A stretch of DNA of 64,000 bases from G963663495 sp963663495. Its GTDB lineage: Bacteria; Bacteroidota; Rhodothermia; Rhodothermales; Bin80. The first letter of the stretch is position 1; every line of letters begins with the position of its first letter. Shown here piece after piece: positions 35,480 to 45,308 of the stretch. A program made the position numbers and the translations under genes. A model generated the notes under the pieces. It was not told the DNA's origin, did no database searches, and saw only the letters and a list, made by a program, of their open reading frames with translations. The DNA lies in assembly GCA_963663495.1 (NCBI GenBank), contig OY760427.1, positions 3,720,001-3,784,000 of the forward strand, written 5' to 3'.

Positions 35480-36330
35480 GAATTCCGGCATGCACTGGAC
35501 ACAGAGCCAAGTTCCTGCGCTGTACAGGAAGGATCGGCTGCGGATCGGCAGTGCTGGTCTGTTAAAGTCATGCGCCGGGGGCGCGACCAGAGGGAAGCGC
35601 CGCATGCGTTAAGCTCGCACGTCCAAAATCTGTGCGAGGCCTCGGAGAAACCCGGGGCCTACCAGTGTGCCAGGCATGTTCAGCAGCTTGGAAGTGAGAG
35701 TCCTCTATACAGCGAGAAGACAGCGAAGAACTACCGAAGCGCAAGGGCGTCGTGAAGTAGTGTCTGAAGGAAGCGTGGAGCAAACTTGGGACCCGATGAA
35801 CAAGAACCAAATACAAGGCCTACCCGATCGGACGAGCGAGCCGGATCATCACGAAGCCCGGGGCATCAACAAGTCGGGGTGGTCGATTCGGCGGATGTGC
35901 AGGGAAGGCGGTTGCACTCACCCGGGGAGGTCTGTGCTGTATCCGTTGTAGCTGGACTGAGTAAGGCATCTGATCGCAGCGCAGTCAGCAGAGGGCATAG
36001 TAGTCGGCAACGTCAATGAAGGCCCGAACGATGGACGGGGGCAGTAGGACGGTGTGCTCATGAAGGCACAGCGGCAGAACATCCAAATGGAGTTGGCCTT
36101 CAGATGGGATGACCGGGTGAATCCAGGGTTACTCATGCGGAAGGGTCCAAAGCTTGCGTGGCCCGATCCGAGCCTGACCCCCTGCACGGAACTGGGGTTG
36201 GTATCCCTGGCACCGGCACAGGTTCGCTCAAGTCCATCGAACCGCCGTGTACGGACCCGCACGCACGGTGGTGTGGGAAGGGAAAGGCCGCGAGCCCCCT
36301 CCCTATCCCGATCAAGCACCGGCCGTTTCC
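35480..36330 (+). mobile_element. Probable group II intron relic, 5' ribozyme part and start of RT gene
   Basis: The stretch is G-rich with short purine-rich words characteristic of bacterial group II introns (for example CAGCAGAGGGCATAGTAGTC near 35988, GGCAACGTCAATGAAGG). It leads into ATG 36060 with MKAQRQNIQMELAF, the kind of N-terminus seen in intron-encoded reverse transcriptases. After about 20 codons the frame loses sense and no RT or maturase domain is found, so it is truncated. The 5' boundary is not certain. Recognition is from memory of intron consensus, not alignment. Confidence 0.5.
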
Positions 36331-36670
36331 GAACCATCCGCCAATAAAACCGCTCACTCCGCAGCAAATACCACATTCAGGACTGTAGAAACAGTTACAG
36401 AAATCATACATGGTTCGTACATTAGCCCACTGGTATGCAACGGATTCGGGCCTATAAATGCCCGTCTGTACCCCCTGTATCTTTCGATCGTTGCGATATA
36501 GAGTACAATTATAGCGTGATCAAATGATGTGGAGCTGGCCAGCCCCGTCGTGCTTGAGATTGCCTATTCTTTGTGCTCTGTGTGGCTACCGCGAGTCAAC
36601 TCCTTGGGAGCAACCAAACACCCCCCTGATCGGCACATCCATTTGAACCATTCATTGTTCGGTGTATGTG
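36331..36670. other. Intergenic stretch before the giant repeat-protein gene
   Basis: No gene recognised. It should contain the promoter of the downstream gene; the AT-rich part at about 36480-36530 (GATATAGAGTACAATTATAG) is the best place for one, without a clear -35/-10 pair. Confidence 0.35.
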
Positions 36671-39600
36671 ATGATGAAGTTATTATCCGTACTATCGCTG
36701 GCCTGCATGGGCTGGGTCTTGCAGCATCAGATGGAAACGCGGCTGCCATCCATGGACCGTGCCGGAGCGAGGCATGGAGGGGTTGCCGGATTATCTAGCT
36801 CTGATCACGGAGACCACCCAAGGGTACGCATAGGGCCTTTGACAGATGCCCCGGCATCTGCTTCGCTGATAACCGATCCTATGGGTCCGCATGATCGTGC
36901 AATAGAACAATCCTCGGACTCTATTGCGGTATCGCAGGATGCCATAACGTTTGCAGAGGTCGGTGAAACCATCACGCTGGTGGCGACCGTTTTCGACGCT
37001 GCGGAGAATGTTATAACCGACGCTCCAGTGGTCTGGACCATTGCAAACCCTGCGGTGGCGACGGTGGATCAGAGCGGCCTTGTTACTGCCGTGGGCGATG
37101 GAACTACGCGTATTGCTGTTACCGCTGGCCCTGTCTCCGTGAAGGTCTCCGTCCTCGTGAATACGGATGGCGGTACGACAATTATCGTTGAATCTGACCG
37201 TGCGGCACTGGTCAAGTTGTACGAAGCGACGGGCGGGGACCAGTGGGATCAGCACACCAATTGGCTGAGCGGGCGGGCATTGGACGCATGGCATGGCGTA
37301 AGCACGAACGCGCAGGGACATGTTACGAGTTTGCTGCTCGGTGCCAACAATCTGGTAGGGCAGATCCCCTCGGAGTTGGGCACCTTGCCAGAACTGGCGG
37401 GATTGGATCTTTCGTCGAACAGCCTGTCGGGGACCATTCCTGCCGCGTTGGGCGATCTCGGCTCTCTTGAGATGCTTGATCTGAGCGATAATGCCGTTGC
37501 GGGAAGCATTCCCGCGGCCCTACTCATCCTGCCGCTCACCACGTTTGGATGGGATGGTAATGACGGACTGTGCATGCCCAATACCGCTGAGTTTGTTGCT
37601 TGGACAGGGACGATGAGCGCCCATACCGGCGATGGCTATTGCAATAAGGACGACCGCGATGCTCTCGAAGCATTGTACACCGCCCTTGGAGGTGCCGGCT
37701 GGACGGATTCGCAAAACTGGGGCGACGCTGAAGTGGTGTCGTCCTGGTTCGGCATCACCACAAATACACTGGGCCTCGTGACTGCCATTGCGCTGCCCGA
37801 TAATGGAGTTAACGGGGAGTTGCCGGCAAGCACAGGGGATTTAGCCAGCTTGGTTGCGTTGGATCTGAGCACGAACGCGCAGCTAACAGGGCCTATCCCT
37901 GTTACCATGCCTCGTCTGGATGCCTTGGACGCATTCAGGTATGGAGGGACGGGGCTGTGCGTACCCGTAGTTGCTGCCGTGGAGAATTGGCTGTCCTCCT
38001 TGACGGTGCACGATGGAACAGGGGTACAGTGCGTCTCTGAGGGTGACCGTGCAACACTGGAAAGCCTGTACACCGCTTTGAGCGGAGCAGGTTGGACGAA
38101 CGATGGGAGTTGGCTGACGAATGCACCTATTGATGAATGGTACGGGGTGACTGCCGATGATGAAGGGCGCGTAACAGCGTTGGACTTGAGCAACAATGGT
38201 TTGGAAGGTGCGCTACCCGCGGAAATCGCGCAATTGGCACTACTGACCGATTTGAGCTTGGATGGCAACGGCCTCGCGGGGCCGATCCCGGAGGAGCTGG
38301 GTTCACTGGGTGATCTGGAGCGTCTTAGTATCAACAGTGCGTCTCTTTCCGGTAGCCTTCCTGCAGAGCTTGGCGACCTGAGCAGTTTGACTTCGCTAAG
38401 CCTTGAGGGTAACAGTTTGTCCGGGGCGCTGCCTTCAGAGCTGGGAGACTTGATGGCTCTGGAGACCTTGGACGTCTCGGGCAACGATATTTCCGGTGTT
38501 ATCCCCGCCGAGTTGGGCGATCTCGGCAGTCTTGCTATGCTGGATCTGAGTGATAATACCGTCACGGGAAGCATTCCCGCGGCCCTGCTCAGCCTGCCGC
38601 TCACCACGTTTGGCTGGGACGGTAATGACGGGCTATGCATGCCCAATACCGCTGAATATGTTGCTTGGACAGGGACGATGAGCGCCCATACCGGCGGCGA
38701 CTATTGCAATAAGGACGACCGCGATGCTCTTGAAGCAATGTATGCTGTCCTTGGAGGCTCGAGCTGGACGAATTCGCAGAACTGGATGCAAGCCGAAGTG
38801 ATCTCCACTTGGTTCGGCATCACCACCGATGCGCTGGGCCGGGTGACAGCCATTGCGCTGTCCAATAATGGCCTTATTGGGAAATTGCCCGCGAGTGTGG
38901 GAGATTTGGCCAGCCTGGTTGAGCTGGACCTGAGTACGAACATGCAGCTTACCGGGCCTATCCCTGAAGCTCTGACGGGCTTGGATGCCTTGGACGCATT
39001 CAGGTATGCCGGGACGGAGCTGTGCGTACCCAGAGCGGGTACCGTTGAGAATTGGCTTGTCGCCTTGACGGTGCACAACGGAACAGGCGTACGTTGCCCT
39101 TCTGAGGGTGACCGTGACGCCTTGGAGGGTCTGTACACTGCTTTGAGCGGAGCAGGTTGGACGAACGATGCAAATTGGTTGACCAGCGCACCCCTCAACG
39201 AATGGGATGGTGTTACCGCCGATGATGAAGGGCGGATAACGGAGTTGGACCTGAGCAATAATGGTTTGGACGGTGCGCTGCCGGCGGGGATTGCGCTGCT
39301 CGCACATCTGACTGACTTGAACCTCGCGGACAACAGTCTTTCCGGCACGATTCCCTCGGAGTTGGGCAATCTTGACAAGCTCAAGGTGCTGGACATTAGT
39401 GATAATGGCCTTACGGGAAGCATTCCCACGGCATTCCTCCCGCGAGCATCCGGGCGTGATCGCAGCGGTCAGCGCGATGATCTTGCCGGAACCCTTCCCG
39501 GTCTGTCGTTAACCACGTTTGCATGGGACGGTAATGATGGGCTGTGCATGCCCAACACCGTTGAGTTTGTTGCCTGGAGCGGGGCGATGAACATCCATGC

Positions 39601-42600
39601 CGGTGATGATTATTGCAACAAGAACGACCGTGAGATTCTGGAGGCATTGTACACCGCTCTTGGAGGTGCCAGCTGGACGGACAGGCAAAACTGGAGGCAG
39701 GGCGAAGTGGTCTCTTCCTGGTCCGGCATCACCACCGATGGGCTGGGTCGTGTGACGGCTATTGCGCTGTCCAATAATGGCCTTGTCGGGGAATTACCGA
39801 CGAGCACAGGGGATTTAGCCAACCTGGTTGCGTTGGACCTGAGCACGAACGCGCAGCTCACGGGGCCTATCCCTATTACCATGCCGCGTCTGGATGCCTT
39901 GGACGACTTCAATTATGGAGGGACCGGACTGTGCATACCGAGGGTGACTGCCGTAGGAAGCTGGTTGGCCTCCTTAGCGGTTCACAACGGAACAGGCGTA
40001 CGCTGCGCCTCTGCGGGTGACCGTGACGCCTTGGAGAGTCTGTACACTGCTTTGAGCGGAGCAGGTTGGACGAACAAAGGCAAGTGGCTGACCGATGCAC
40101 CGATTAACGAATGGTATGGCGTTACGGCCAATGATGAAGGTCGGGTAACGGAGTTGGATCTGAGCGGTAATGGTTTGGCTGGCGCACTGCCAGCGGGAAT
40201 AGCAGCCTTGGCCCACCTGACCGACTTGAACCTTGATGACAATACCCTTACGGGCCTCATTCCGGCGGAGGTGGGCACGCTGGATGATTTGGAGAGCCTC
40301 AGCATCAACAGTGCGTCTCTATCCGGCAGCCTTCCTGAAGAGCTGGGTGACCTTACCAGCCTGACATCGCTACGCCTTGAGGGAAACAGCCTATCCGGCG
40401 CTATCCCCTCGAAACTGGGCGATCTTAACAATCTCACGGAGCTGGACCTGAGCGACAATGCGGTCACGGGAAGCATTCCCACTGCCCTGCTCAGTCTGTC
40501 CCTCACAACGTTTGCATGGGATGGTAACGACGGGGTGTGCATGCCCAACACGTCACAGTTTGTTACCTGGGTTGCCGCGATAACATCCCATACCGGTGAT
40601 GACTATTGCAATAAGGACGACCGCGAGGTCTTGGAAGCATTCTACGTTGCCGTTGGAGGTGCCGGCTGGACGAACAAGGGAAACTGGGGCCAGTCCGCAG
40701 CGGTCTCTACCTGGTTTGGCATCACGACCGATGCGCTGGGCCGTGTGACAGCCATTGATTTGTCCGATAACGGTCTCGCAGGGGAGTTACCGGCAAGCAT
40801 GGGTAATTTGGCCAGCCTGGTTGCGTTGGACCTGAGCACAAACGCGGGTTTGACTGGAGGCATCCCTGAAACCATGACGAGCCTGGATGCCTTGGACGAG
40901 TTCAGGTATAACGGAACTGAGCTGTGCATACCGAGGGTGACGGTCGTAGAAAGATGGCTGTTCGCATTGACGGTGCACAATGGAACGGGCGTGCGTTGCC
41001 CTTCGGGCACCGACCTTGAAGCCTTGGAGAGTCTGTACACTGCCTTGAGCGGAGCCAATTGGACGAACAAAGGCAAGTGGCTGACCAACGCACCGATTGA
41101 TGAATGGTATGGCGTCACTGCCAATGCTGACGGTCGGGTAACGGAGTTGGATCTGAGCGGTAATGGTTTGGCTGGCGCACTGCCAGCGGGAATAGCAGCC
41201 TTGGCCCACCTGACCGACTTGAACCTTGATGACAATACCCTTACGGGCCCCATTCCGGAGGAGGTGGGCACGCTGGATGATTTGGAGAGCCTCAGCATCA
41301 ATAGTGCGTCTCTTTCCGGCAGCCTTCCTGAAGAGCTGGGTGACCTTACCAGCCTGACATCGCTACGCCTTGAGGGAAACAGCCTATCCGGCGCTATCCC
41401 CTCGAAACTGGGCGATCTTAACAATCTCACGGAGCTGGACCTGAGCGACAATGAGGTCACGGGAAGCATTCCCACTGCCCTGCTCAGTCTGTCCCTCACA
41501 ACGTTTGCATGGGATGGTAACGATGGGGTGTGCATGCCCAACACGTCACAGCTTGTTACCTGGGTTGCCGCCATGACATCCCATACAGGCGATGACTATT
41601 GCAACAAGGACGACCGTGAGAATCTGGAGGCATTGTACACCGCCCTTGGAGGTGCCAGCTGGACGGATAGGCAAGACTGGAGGCAGGGCGAAGTGGTCTC
41701 TTCCTGGGCCGGTATCACCACCGATGCGCTGGGCCTTGTGACAGCCATTGATCTGTCCGATAACGGCCTCGCGGGGGAGTTACCGGCAAGCATGGGTAAT
41801 TTGGGCAGCCTGGTTGCGTTGGACCTGAGCACGAACGCGGGTCTGGCGGGCGCTATCCCGGAAGCCCTGACAAGTCTGGATGCTTTGGACGAATTCCGTT
41901 ATAGCGGGACCGGGCTGTGCGTACCGAGCGTGCAGGCCGTAGCAGATTGGCTGGCGGCCTTGACGACGCACAATGGAACAGGGGTTCAGTGTAGCTCTGG
42001 CACTGACCGGGAAGCTTTGGAGAGTCTGTACACTGCTTTGAGCGGAGCCAATTGGACGAACAAAGGCAAGTGGCTGACCGATGCACCTATTGATGAATGG
42101 TACGGGGTGACTGCCAATGATGAAGGGCGCGTAACAGCGTTGGACCTGAGCAACAATGGTTTGGAAGGTGCGCTACCCGCGGAAATCGCGCAATTGGCAC
42201 TGCTGACCGATGTGAACCTTGACGATAACACGCTACAGGGCCCCATTCCGGCGGAGGTGGGCACGCTGGGTGACTTGGAGAGTCTTAGCATCAACAGTGC
42301 GTCTCTTTCCGGCAGCCTTCCTGAAGAGCTGGGTGACCTTACCAGTCTGACATCACTAAGCCTTGAGGGAAACAGCCTATCCGGCGCTATCCCCTCGGAA
42401 CTGGGCAATCTTGACAATCTCACGGAGCTGGACCTGAGCGACAATGACATTACAGGAAGCCTTCCGACGGAAGTTCTCGGCCTGTCACTCACAACGTTTG
42501 CTTGGGACGGTAACGACGGGGTGTGCATGCCCAACACGTCACAGTTTGTTACCTGGATTGGAGCAATAACCTCCCATACCGGCGATGATTATTGCAATAA

Positions 42601-44854
42601 GGACGACCGAGAGGTGCTGGAAGCAATGTATGCCGTTCTTGGCGGCTCCGCATGGGTAGACGCGCAAAATTGGAAGCAGGCCGCAGTGGTCTCCACCTGG
42701 TTCGGAATCACCACCGATGCCCTTGGCCATGTTACAGCTATTAAAATGCCAAATAACGACCTCGCTGGGCAGTTACCCACAAGCTTAGGTGACCTGTCCA
42801 GCCTAGTTGTGTTAGACCTCCGCCAAAACAAGTTAACACACGGAATCCCGGCATCAATTGGCGATCTGTCAAATCTGGAAACGCTGAACTTAAGGCTGAA
42901 TAGGCTCAGTACCCCGCTGCCTGCCGAACTTGGGAACTTGACCAAGCTAAGGGAACTGTTGATCGGAGGCAATTACTTTCTTGGCAAGATCCCTACAGAG
43001 CTTGGCAAGTTGATAAACCTAGAAGAACTGGAAATTTACCACACCGATTCGCTCAACCCTGGATTGACTGGACCAATTCCTTCTGAACTTGGCGGTCTCA
43101 GCAAATTGACTTTCATAAACTTGCATGGCAATTCATTATCAGGGAAGCTTCCTTCTCAACTTGGTAATCTTTCGAATTTGGAACAAATTGACATTCAGAA
43201 CAGCGCGGGATTGAGGGGTGAAATACCTGCAAGTTTCGCAAAACTCAAAAACCTGACCAGATTTCTTGCGAGCGGAACAAGTTTGTGTTTACCAGAGATC
43301 CCTGCATTACAAACGTGGAACAATGCGTTGGACTTTTCAGACTTGATCAGATGCCCAGGCGCAGGGAATACTGCCCACTTGACTCAGGCGGTGCAATCCC
43401 TCCGGGATCCCGTCCCACTCATTGCAGGGGAAAAGGCGTTGGTGCGAGTATTCCCAGAGGCAAATGCTGTGAACACCATAGCTCTCCCAAAAGCTACAGC
43501 AAAGTTCTACGTGAATGACCAACTGGAGCATACGAGTACTATAGCCTCCAAGACTGGCCCTATCCCAACCCGGGTGTCGGAAGGAAATCTTGACCTATCA
43601 CTCAACGCCGAGGTGCCAGCGACCGTCATCCAGCCCGGCCTTGAAGTGGTCATTGAATTAGATCCTGATAACACTGTCCCGAGTACCTTAGGGGTGGCCA
43701 AGCGAATTCCAGAATCGGGAAGACTCTTGGTTACCGTCGTTACCGTGCCGACTTTCGATATAGTATTAATCCCCTTCCTAACCACCGGGGACAATAATAT
43801 GAAGGTGGTTACCGAAAGTAACGCCATGATGGCGGATCCTAATGGTCACGCACTGCTCTCCGCGACACGCACACTACTGCCAATAAAGGACATTACAGTG
43901 ACTGTCCACGGTCCCGTGACGACTGACGCAAGAACGGTCTCCGACTTGGTGGACAAGGTAATAGAGCTCCGCAGAATTGAGAATGGCACAGGCTATTGGA
44001 TGGGACTTCATCGCGAACGCGTCGGCGGTATTGCAGAACTTGATGGGCAGGTTTCGGTCTCCGAACTTGATAATATAACTATCGGTCACGAGTTTGGACA
44101 CAACCTGAGTCTATTCCATGCGCCGTCCTGCAACGCGGGTAATCCAGATGTGAATTATCCCAATGGAAATGGGCACATTGGAAGTTGGGGGTACGACTTT
44201 AATAATCCAAGTCAGATGGTAGCCCCGTCGACCTTTGATCTCATGGGCTATTGCTTTCCCAGATGGATTAGTGATTATCATTTCAACCGGGCTCTTAGTC
44301 ATCGAACCTTTGCGCAGCCCGGAATCGCAAAGGTAACGCTGGCTCCTACATCGCCAGAAACTGCGCTTCTTATTGCGGGAGGTACGGACTCTGCCATGAA
44401 GCCATACCTGGAACCCGTCTTTGTAATGGAGGTGGTACCTTCATTGCCGCAGTCTCCGGGACCCTGGCAGCTAATCGGAGCCACAGAGGACGGCGATGAG
44501 CTCTTTTTCCTGGCATTTTCCATGCTTGAGACAGCTGATGGCGATGGTAGTACTGCCTTCGCTTTTACGGTACCGGTGCAGCCCGGGTGGGATGACATGC
44601 TGGCCTCGGTGACACTTGCGGGGCCAGGCGGATCTTTCACGCTTGACGGTGAACATGATAATCCAAGAGCAATCGTGATTGACGAGGCAACCGGAAAGGT
44701 CACGGGATTCCTTGACAATTATGATCCTTCAGACGAAAGCACCATATCGGCCATGAGCTTCATTAGCAAGAATGCTGGGGGCTCTAGTCAACGCGTGCTC
44801 CGAAGTCGGGGAATCCCGGACAGTGACGCTTGGAACGAGTACACGCCACATTAG
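36671..44854 (+). CDS. Giant secreted leucine-rich-repeat protein with C-terminal metalloprotease motif
   Basis: The product has 2727 residues. A short hydrophobic start (MMKLLSVLSLACMGWVLQ) is a likely signal. Residues about 80-165 form a bacterial Ig-like (Big_2) domain (TVFDAAENVI, VVWTIANPAVATVD, GLVTAVGDGTTRI). From about 175 to 2230 come plant-type LRRs (xxLxxLDLSxNxLxGxIPxxLGxL) in long repeat units with Cys-containing caps (GDDYCNKDDR, GTGVQC, DGLCMPN). The C-terminal ~480 residues hold strand domains and HEFGHNLSLFH near residue 2473, a metzincin-like zinc site with Ser in place of the usual Gly, and the Met-turn-like FDLMGYC about 45 residues later. This pattern resembles M66-type secreted peptidases. 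ATG 36671 is preferred to the upstream GTG. A role in adhesion or attack on host or prey glycoproteins is inference. Confidence 0.85.
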   Translation: MMKLLSVLSLACMGWVLQHQMETRLPSMDRAGARHGGVAGLSSSDHGDHPRVRIGPLTDAPASASLITDPMGPHDRAIEQSSDSIAVSQDAITFAEVGETITLVATVFDAAENVITDAPVVWTIANPAVATVDQSGLVTAVGDGTTRIAVTAGPVSVKVSVLVNTDGGTTIIVESDRAALVKLYEATGGDQWDQHTNWLSGRALDAWHGVSTNAQGHVTSLLLGANNLVGQIPSELGTLPELAGLDLSSNSLSGTIPAALGDLGSLEMLDLSDNAVAGSIPAALLILPLTTFGWDGNDGLCMPNTAEFVAWTGTMSAHTGDGYCNKDDRDALEALYTALGGAGWTDSQNWGDAEVVSSWFGITTNTLGLVTAIALPDNGVNGELPASTGDLASLVALDLSTNAQLTGPIPVTMPRLDALDAFRYGGTGLCVPVVAAVENWLSSLTVHDGTGVQCVSEGDRATLESLYTALSGAGWTNDGSWLTNAPIDEWYGVTADDEGRVTALDLSNNGLEGALPAEIAQLALLTDLSLDGNGLAGPIPEELGSLGDLERLSINSASLSGSLPAELGDLSSLTSLSLEGNSLSGALPSELGDLMALETLDVSGNDISGVIPAELGDLGSLAMLDLSDNTVTGSIPAALLSLPLTTFGWDGNDGLCMPNTAEYVAWTGTMSAHTGGDYCNKDDRDALEAMYAVLGGSSWTNSQNWMQAEVISTWFGITTDALGRVTAIALSNNGLIGKLPASVGDLASLVELDLSTNMQLTGPIPEALTGLDALDAFRYAGTELCVPRAGTVENWLVALTVHNGTGVRCPSEGDRDALEGLYTALSGAGWTNDANWLTSAPLNEWDGVTADDEGRITELDLSNNGLDGALPAGIALLAHLTDLNLADNSLSGTIPSELGNLDKLKVLDISDNGLTGSIPTAFLPRASGRDRSGQRDDLAGTLPGLSLTTFAWDGNDGLCMPNTVEFVAWSGAMNIHAGDDYCNKNDREILEALYTALGGASWTDRQNWRQGEVVSSWSGITTDGLGRVTAIALSNNGLVGELPTSTGDLANLVALDLSTNAQLTGPIPITMPRLDALDDFNYGGTGLCIPRVTAVGSWLASLAVHNGTGVRCASAGDRDALESLYTALSGAGWTNKGKWLTDAPINEWYGVTANDEGRVTELDLSGNGLAGALPAGIAALAHLTDLNLDDNTLTGLIPAEVGTLDDLESLSINSASLSGSLPEELGDLTSLTSLRLEGNSLSGAIPSKLGDLNNLTELDLSDNAVTGSIPTALLSLSLTTFAWDGNDGVCMPNTSQFVTWVAAITSHTGDDYCNKDDREVLEAFYVAVGGAGWTNKGNWGQSAAVSTWFGITTDALGRVTAIDLSDNGLAGELPASMGNLASLVALDLSTNAGLTGGIPETMTSLDALDEFRYNGTELCIPRVTVVERWLFALTVHNGTGVRCPSGTDLEALESLYTALSGANWTNKGKWLTNAPIDEWYGVTANADGRVTELDLSGNGLAGALPAGIAALAHLTDLNLDDNTLTGPIPEEVGTLDDLESLSINSASLSGSLPEELGDLTSLTSLRLEGNSLSGAIPSKLGDLNNLTELDLSDNEVTGSIPTALLSLSLTTFAWDGNDGVCMPNTSQLVTWVAAMTSHTGDDYCNKDDRENLEALYTALGGASWTDRQDWRQGEVVSSWAGITTDALGLVTAIDLSDNGLAGELPASMGNLGSLVALDLSTNAGLAGAIPEALTSLDALDEFRYSGTGLCVPSVQAVADWLAALTTHNGTGVQCSSGTDREALESLYTALSGANWTNKGKWLTDAPIDEWYGVTANDEGRVTALDLSNNGLEGALPAEIAQLALLTDVNLDDNTLQGPIPAEVGTLGDLESLSINSASLSGSLPEELGDLTSLTSLSLEGNSLSGAIPSELGNLDNLTELDLSDNDITGSLPTEVLGLSLTTFAWDGNDGVCMPNTSQFVTWIGAITSHTGDDYCNKDDREVLEAMYAVLGGSAWVDAQNWKQAAVVSTWFGITTDALGHVTAIKMPNNDLAGQLPTSLGDLSSLVVLDLRQNKLTHGIPASIGDLSNLETLNLRLNRLSTPLPAELGNLTKLRELLIGGNYFLGKIPTELGKLINLEELEIYHTDSLNPGLTGPIPSELGGLSKLTFINLHGNSLSGKLPSQLGNLSNLEQIDIQNSAGLRGEIPASFAKLKNLTRFLASGTSLCLPEIPALQTWNNALDFSDLIRCPGAGNTAHLTQAVQSLRDPVPLIAGEKALVRVFPEANAVNTIALPKATAKFYVNDQLEHTSTIASKTGPIPTRVSEGNLDLSLNAEVPATVIQPGLEVVIELDPDNTVPSTLGVAKRIPESGRLLVTVVTVPTFDIVLIPFLTTGDNNMKVVTESNAMMADPNGHALLSATRTLLPIKDITVTVHGPVTTDARTVSDLVDKVIELRRIENGTGYWMGLHRERVGGIAELDGQVSVSELDNITIGHEFGHNLSLFHAPSCNAGNPDVNYPNGNGHIGSWGYDFNNPSQMVAPSTFDLMGYCFPRWISDYHFNRALSHRTFAQPGIAKVTLAPTSPETALLIAGGTDSAMKPYLEPVFVMEVVPSLPQSPGPWQLIGATEDGDELFFLAFSMLETADGDGSTAFAFTVPVQPGWDDMLASVTLAGPGGSFTLDGEHDNPRAIVIDEATGKVTGFLDNYDPSDESTISAMSFISKNAGGSSQRVLRSRGIPDSDAWNEYTPH
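37640..42660 (+). repeat. Five long tandem repeats of about 0.9-1.07 kb inside the LRR gene
   Basis: The phrase coding N-K-(D/N)-D-R-(D/E) recurs near 37650, 38715, 39624, 40617, 41610 and 42602. That gives spacings of about 1065, 909, 993, 993 and 992 bp. Each unit contains one short LRR module and one long module with four to five LRRs, each capped by a Cys pair. The third and fourth units are nearly identical DNA. Such repeats invite unequal recombination and misassembly. Confidence 0.85.
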
Positions 44855-44957
44855 GGTGCTAGCAGCAGGCATAGTCGGCACGTTGGTACGCAGCTCGGGC
44901 GCAAGGCTGGGGATGGAGGAATAGGAGTCAGCCCTGTTCGCGCTTACAGGGAGCGCT

Positions 44958-45104
44958 GACCGATTGAACAAGCCTTCGGGCAGCTCAAGGATGAGTTTGG
45001 TGGTCGTCATGTCCGCGTGCGTGGACAAAAGACGGTGACTTACCACCTGCATGTTTGGCATGCTTGTACTAACGGTAGATCAGATGTTGCGTATGGTGCA
45101 ATAA
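44958..45104 (+). pseudogene. DDE transposase, C-terminal relic
   Basis: The frame PIEQAFGQLKDEFGGRHVRV, RGQKTVTYHL continues after a one-base shift as MFGMLVLTVDQMLRMVQ and a TAA at 45102. This is the usual end of an IS4/IS5-superfamily DDE transposase (catalytic Glu in IEQAFG). Only the last ~50 codons remain. The TnpB unit begins 2 bp after the stop. Confidence 0.65.
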
Positions 45105-45106
45105 AG

Positions 45107-45278
45107 GGGAGTTATATGGCTGAGTGCCACGCGTTTTCGCAGGAGTTACTTTTTGTGCTTTGGTGGTGCAGACAGGATGGCTTTTGCCAGCTTTTCATAA
45201 TCGGTTCCCGCTTTTCACGAAACGACTGCAATTATTTCAAATAACTCAACACGTGGGTACGCATGCTATATAATTTCC
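45107..45278 (+). repeat. IS1595-derived MITE inside the TnpB unit (copy 2)
   Basis: This is a 172-bp module, the same length as in copy 1 and closely similar along its whole length. It ends GCATGCTATATAATTTCC and includes a TATAAT word that could serve tnpB. Confidence 0.8.
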
Positions 45279-45308
45279 ATCTATTAGGGAGCTATATACC
45301 ACAGTGCC

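Noticed and set aside
37640..42660. CRISPR array or phage tail-fibre repeat
   Set aside because: The repeats are about 1 kb long, fully coding and encode LRR modules; no short repeat/spacer structure exists.
44729..45061. Minus-strand frame after the LRR gene
   Set aside because: It is antisense to the LRR 3' end and to a transposase relic that explains the sequence better on the plus strand.
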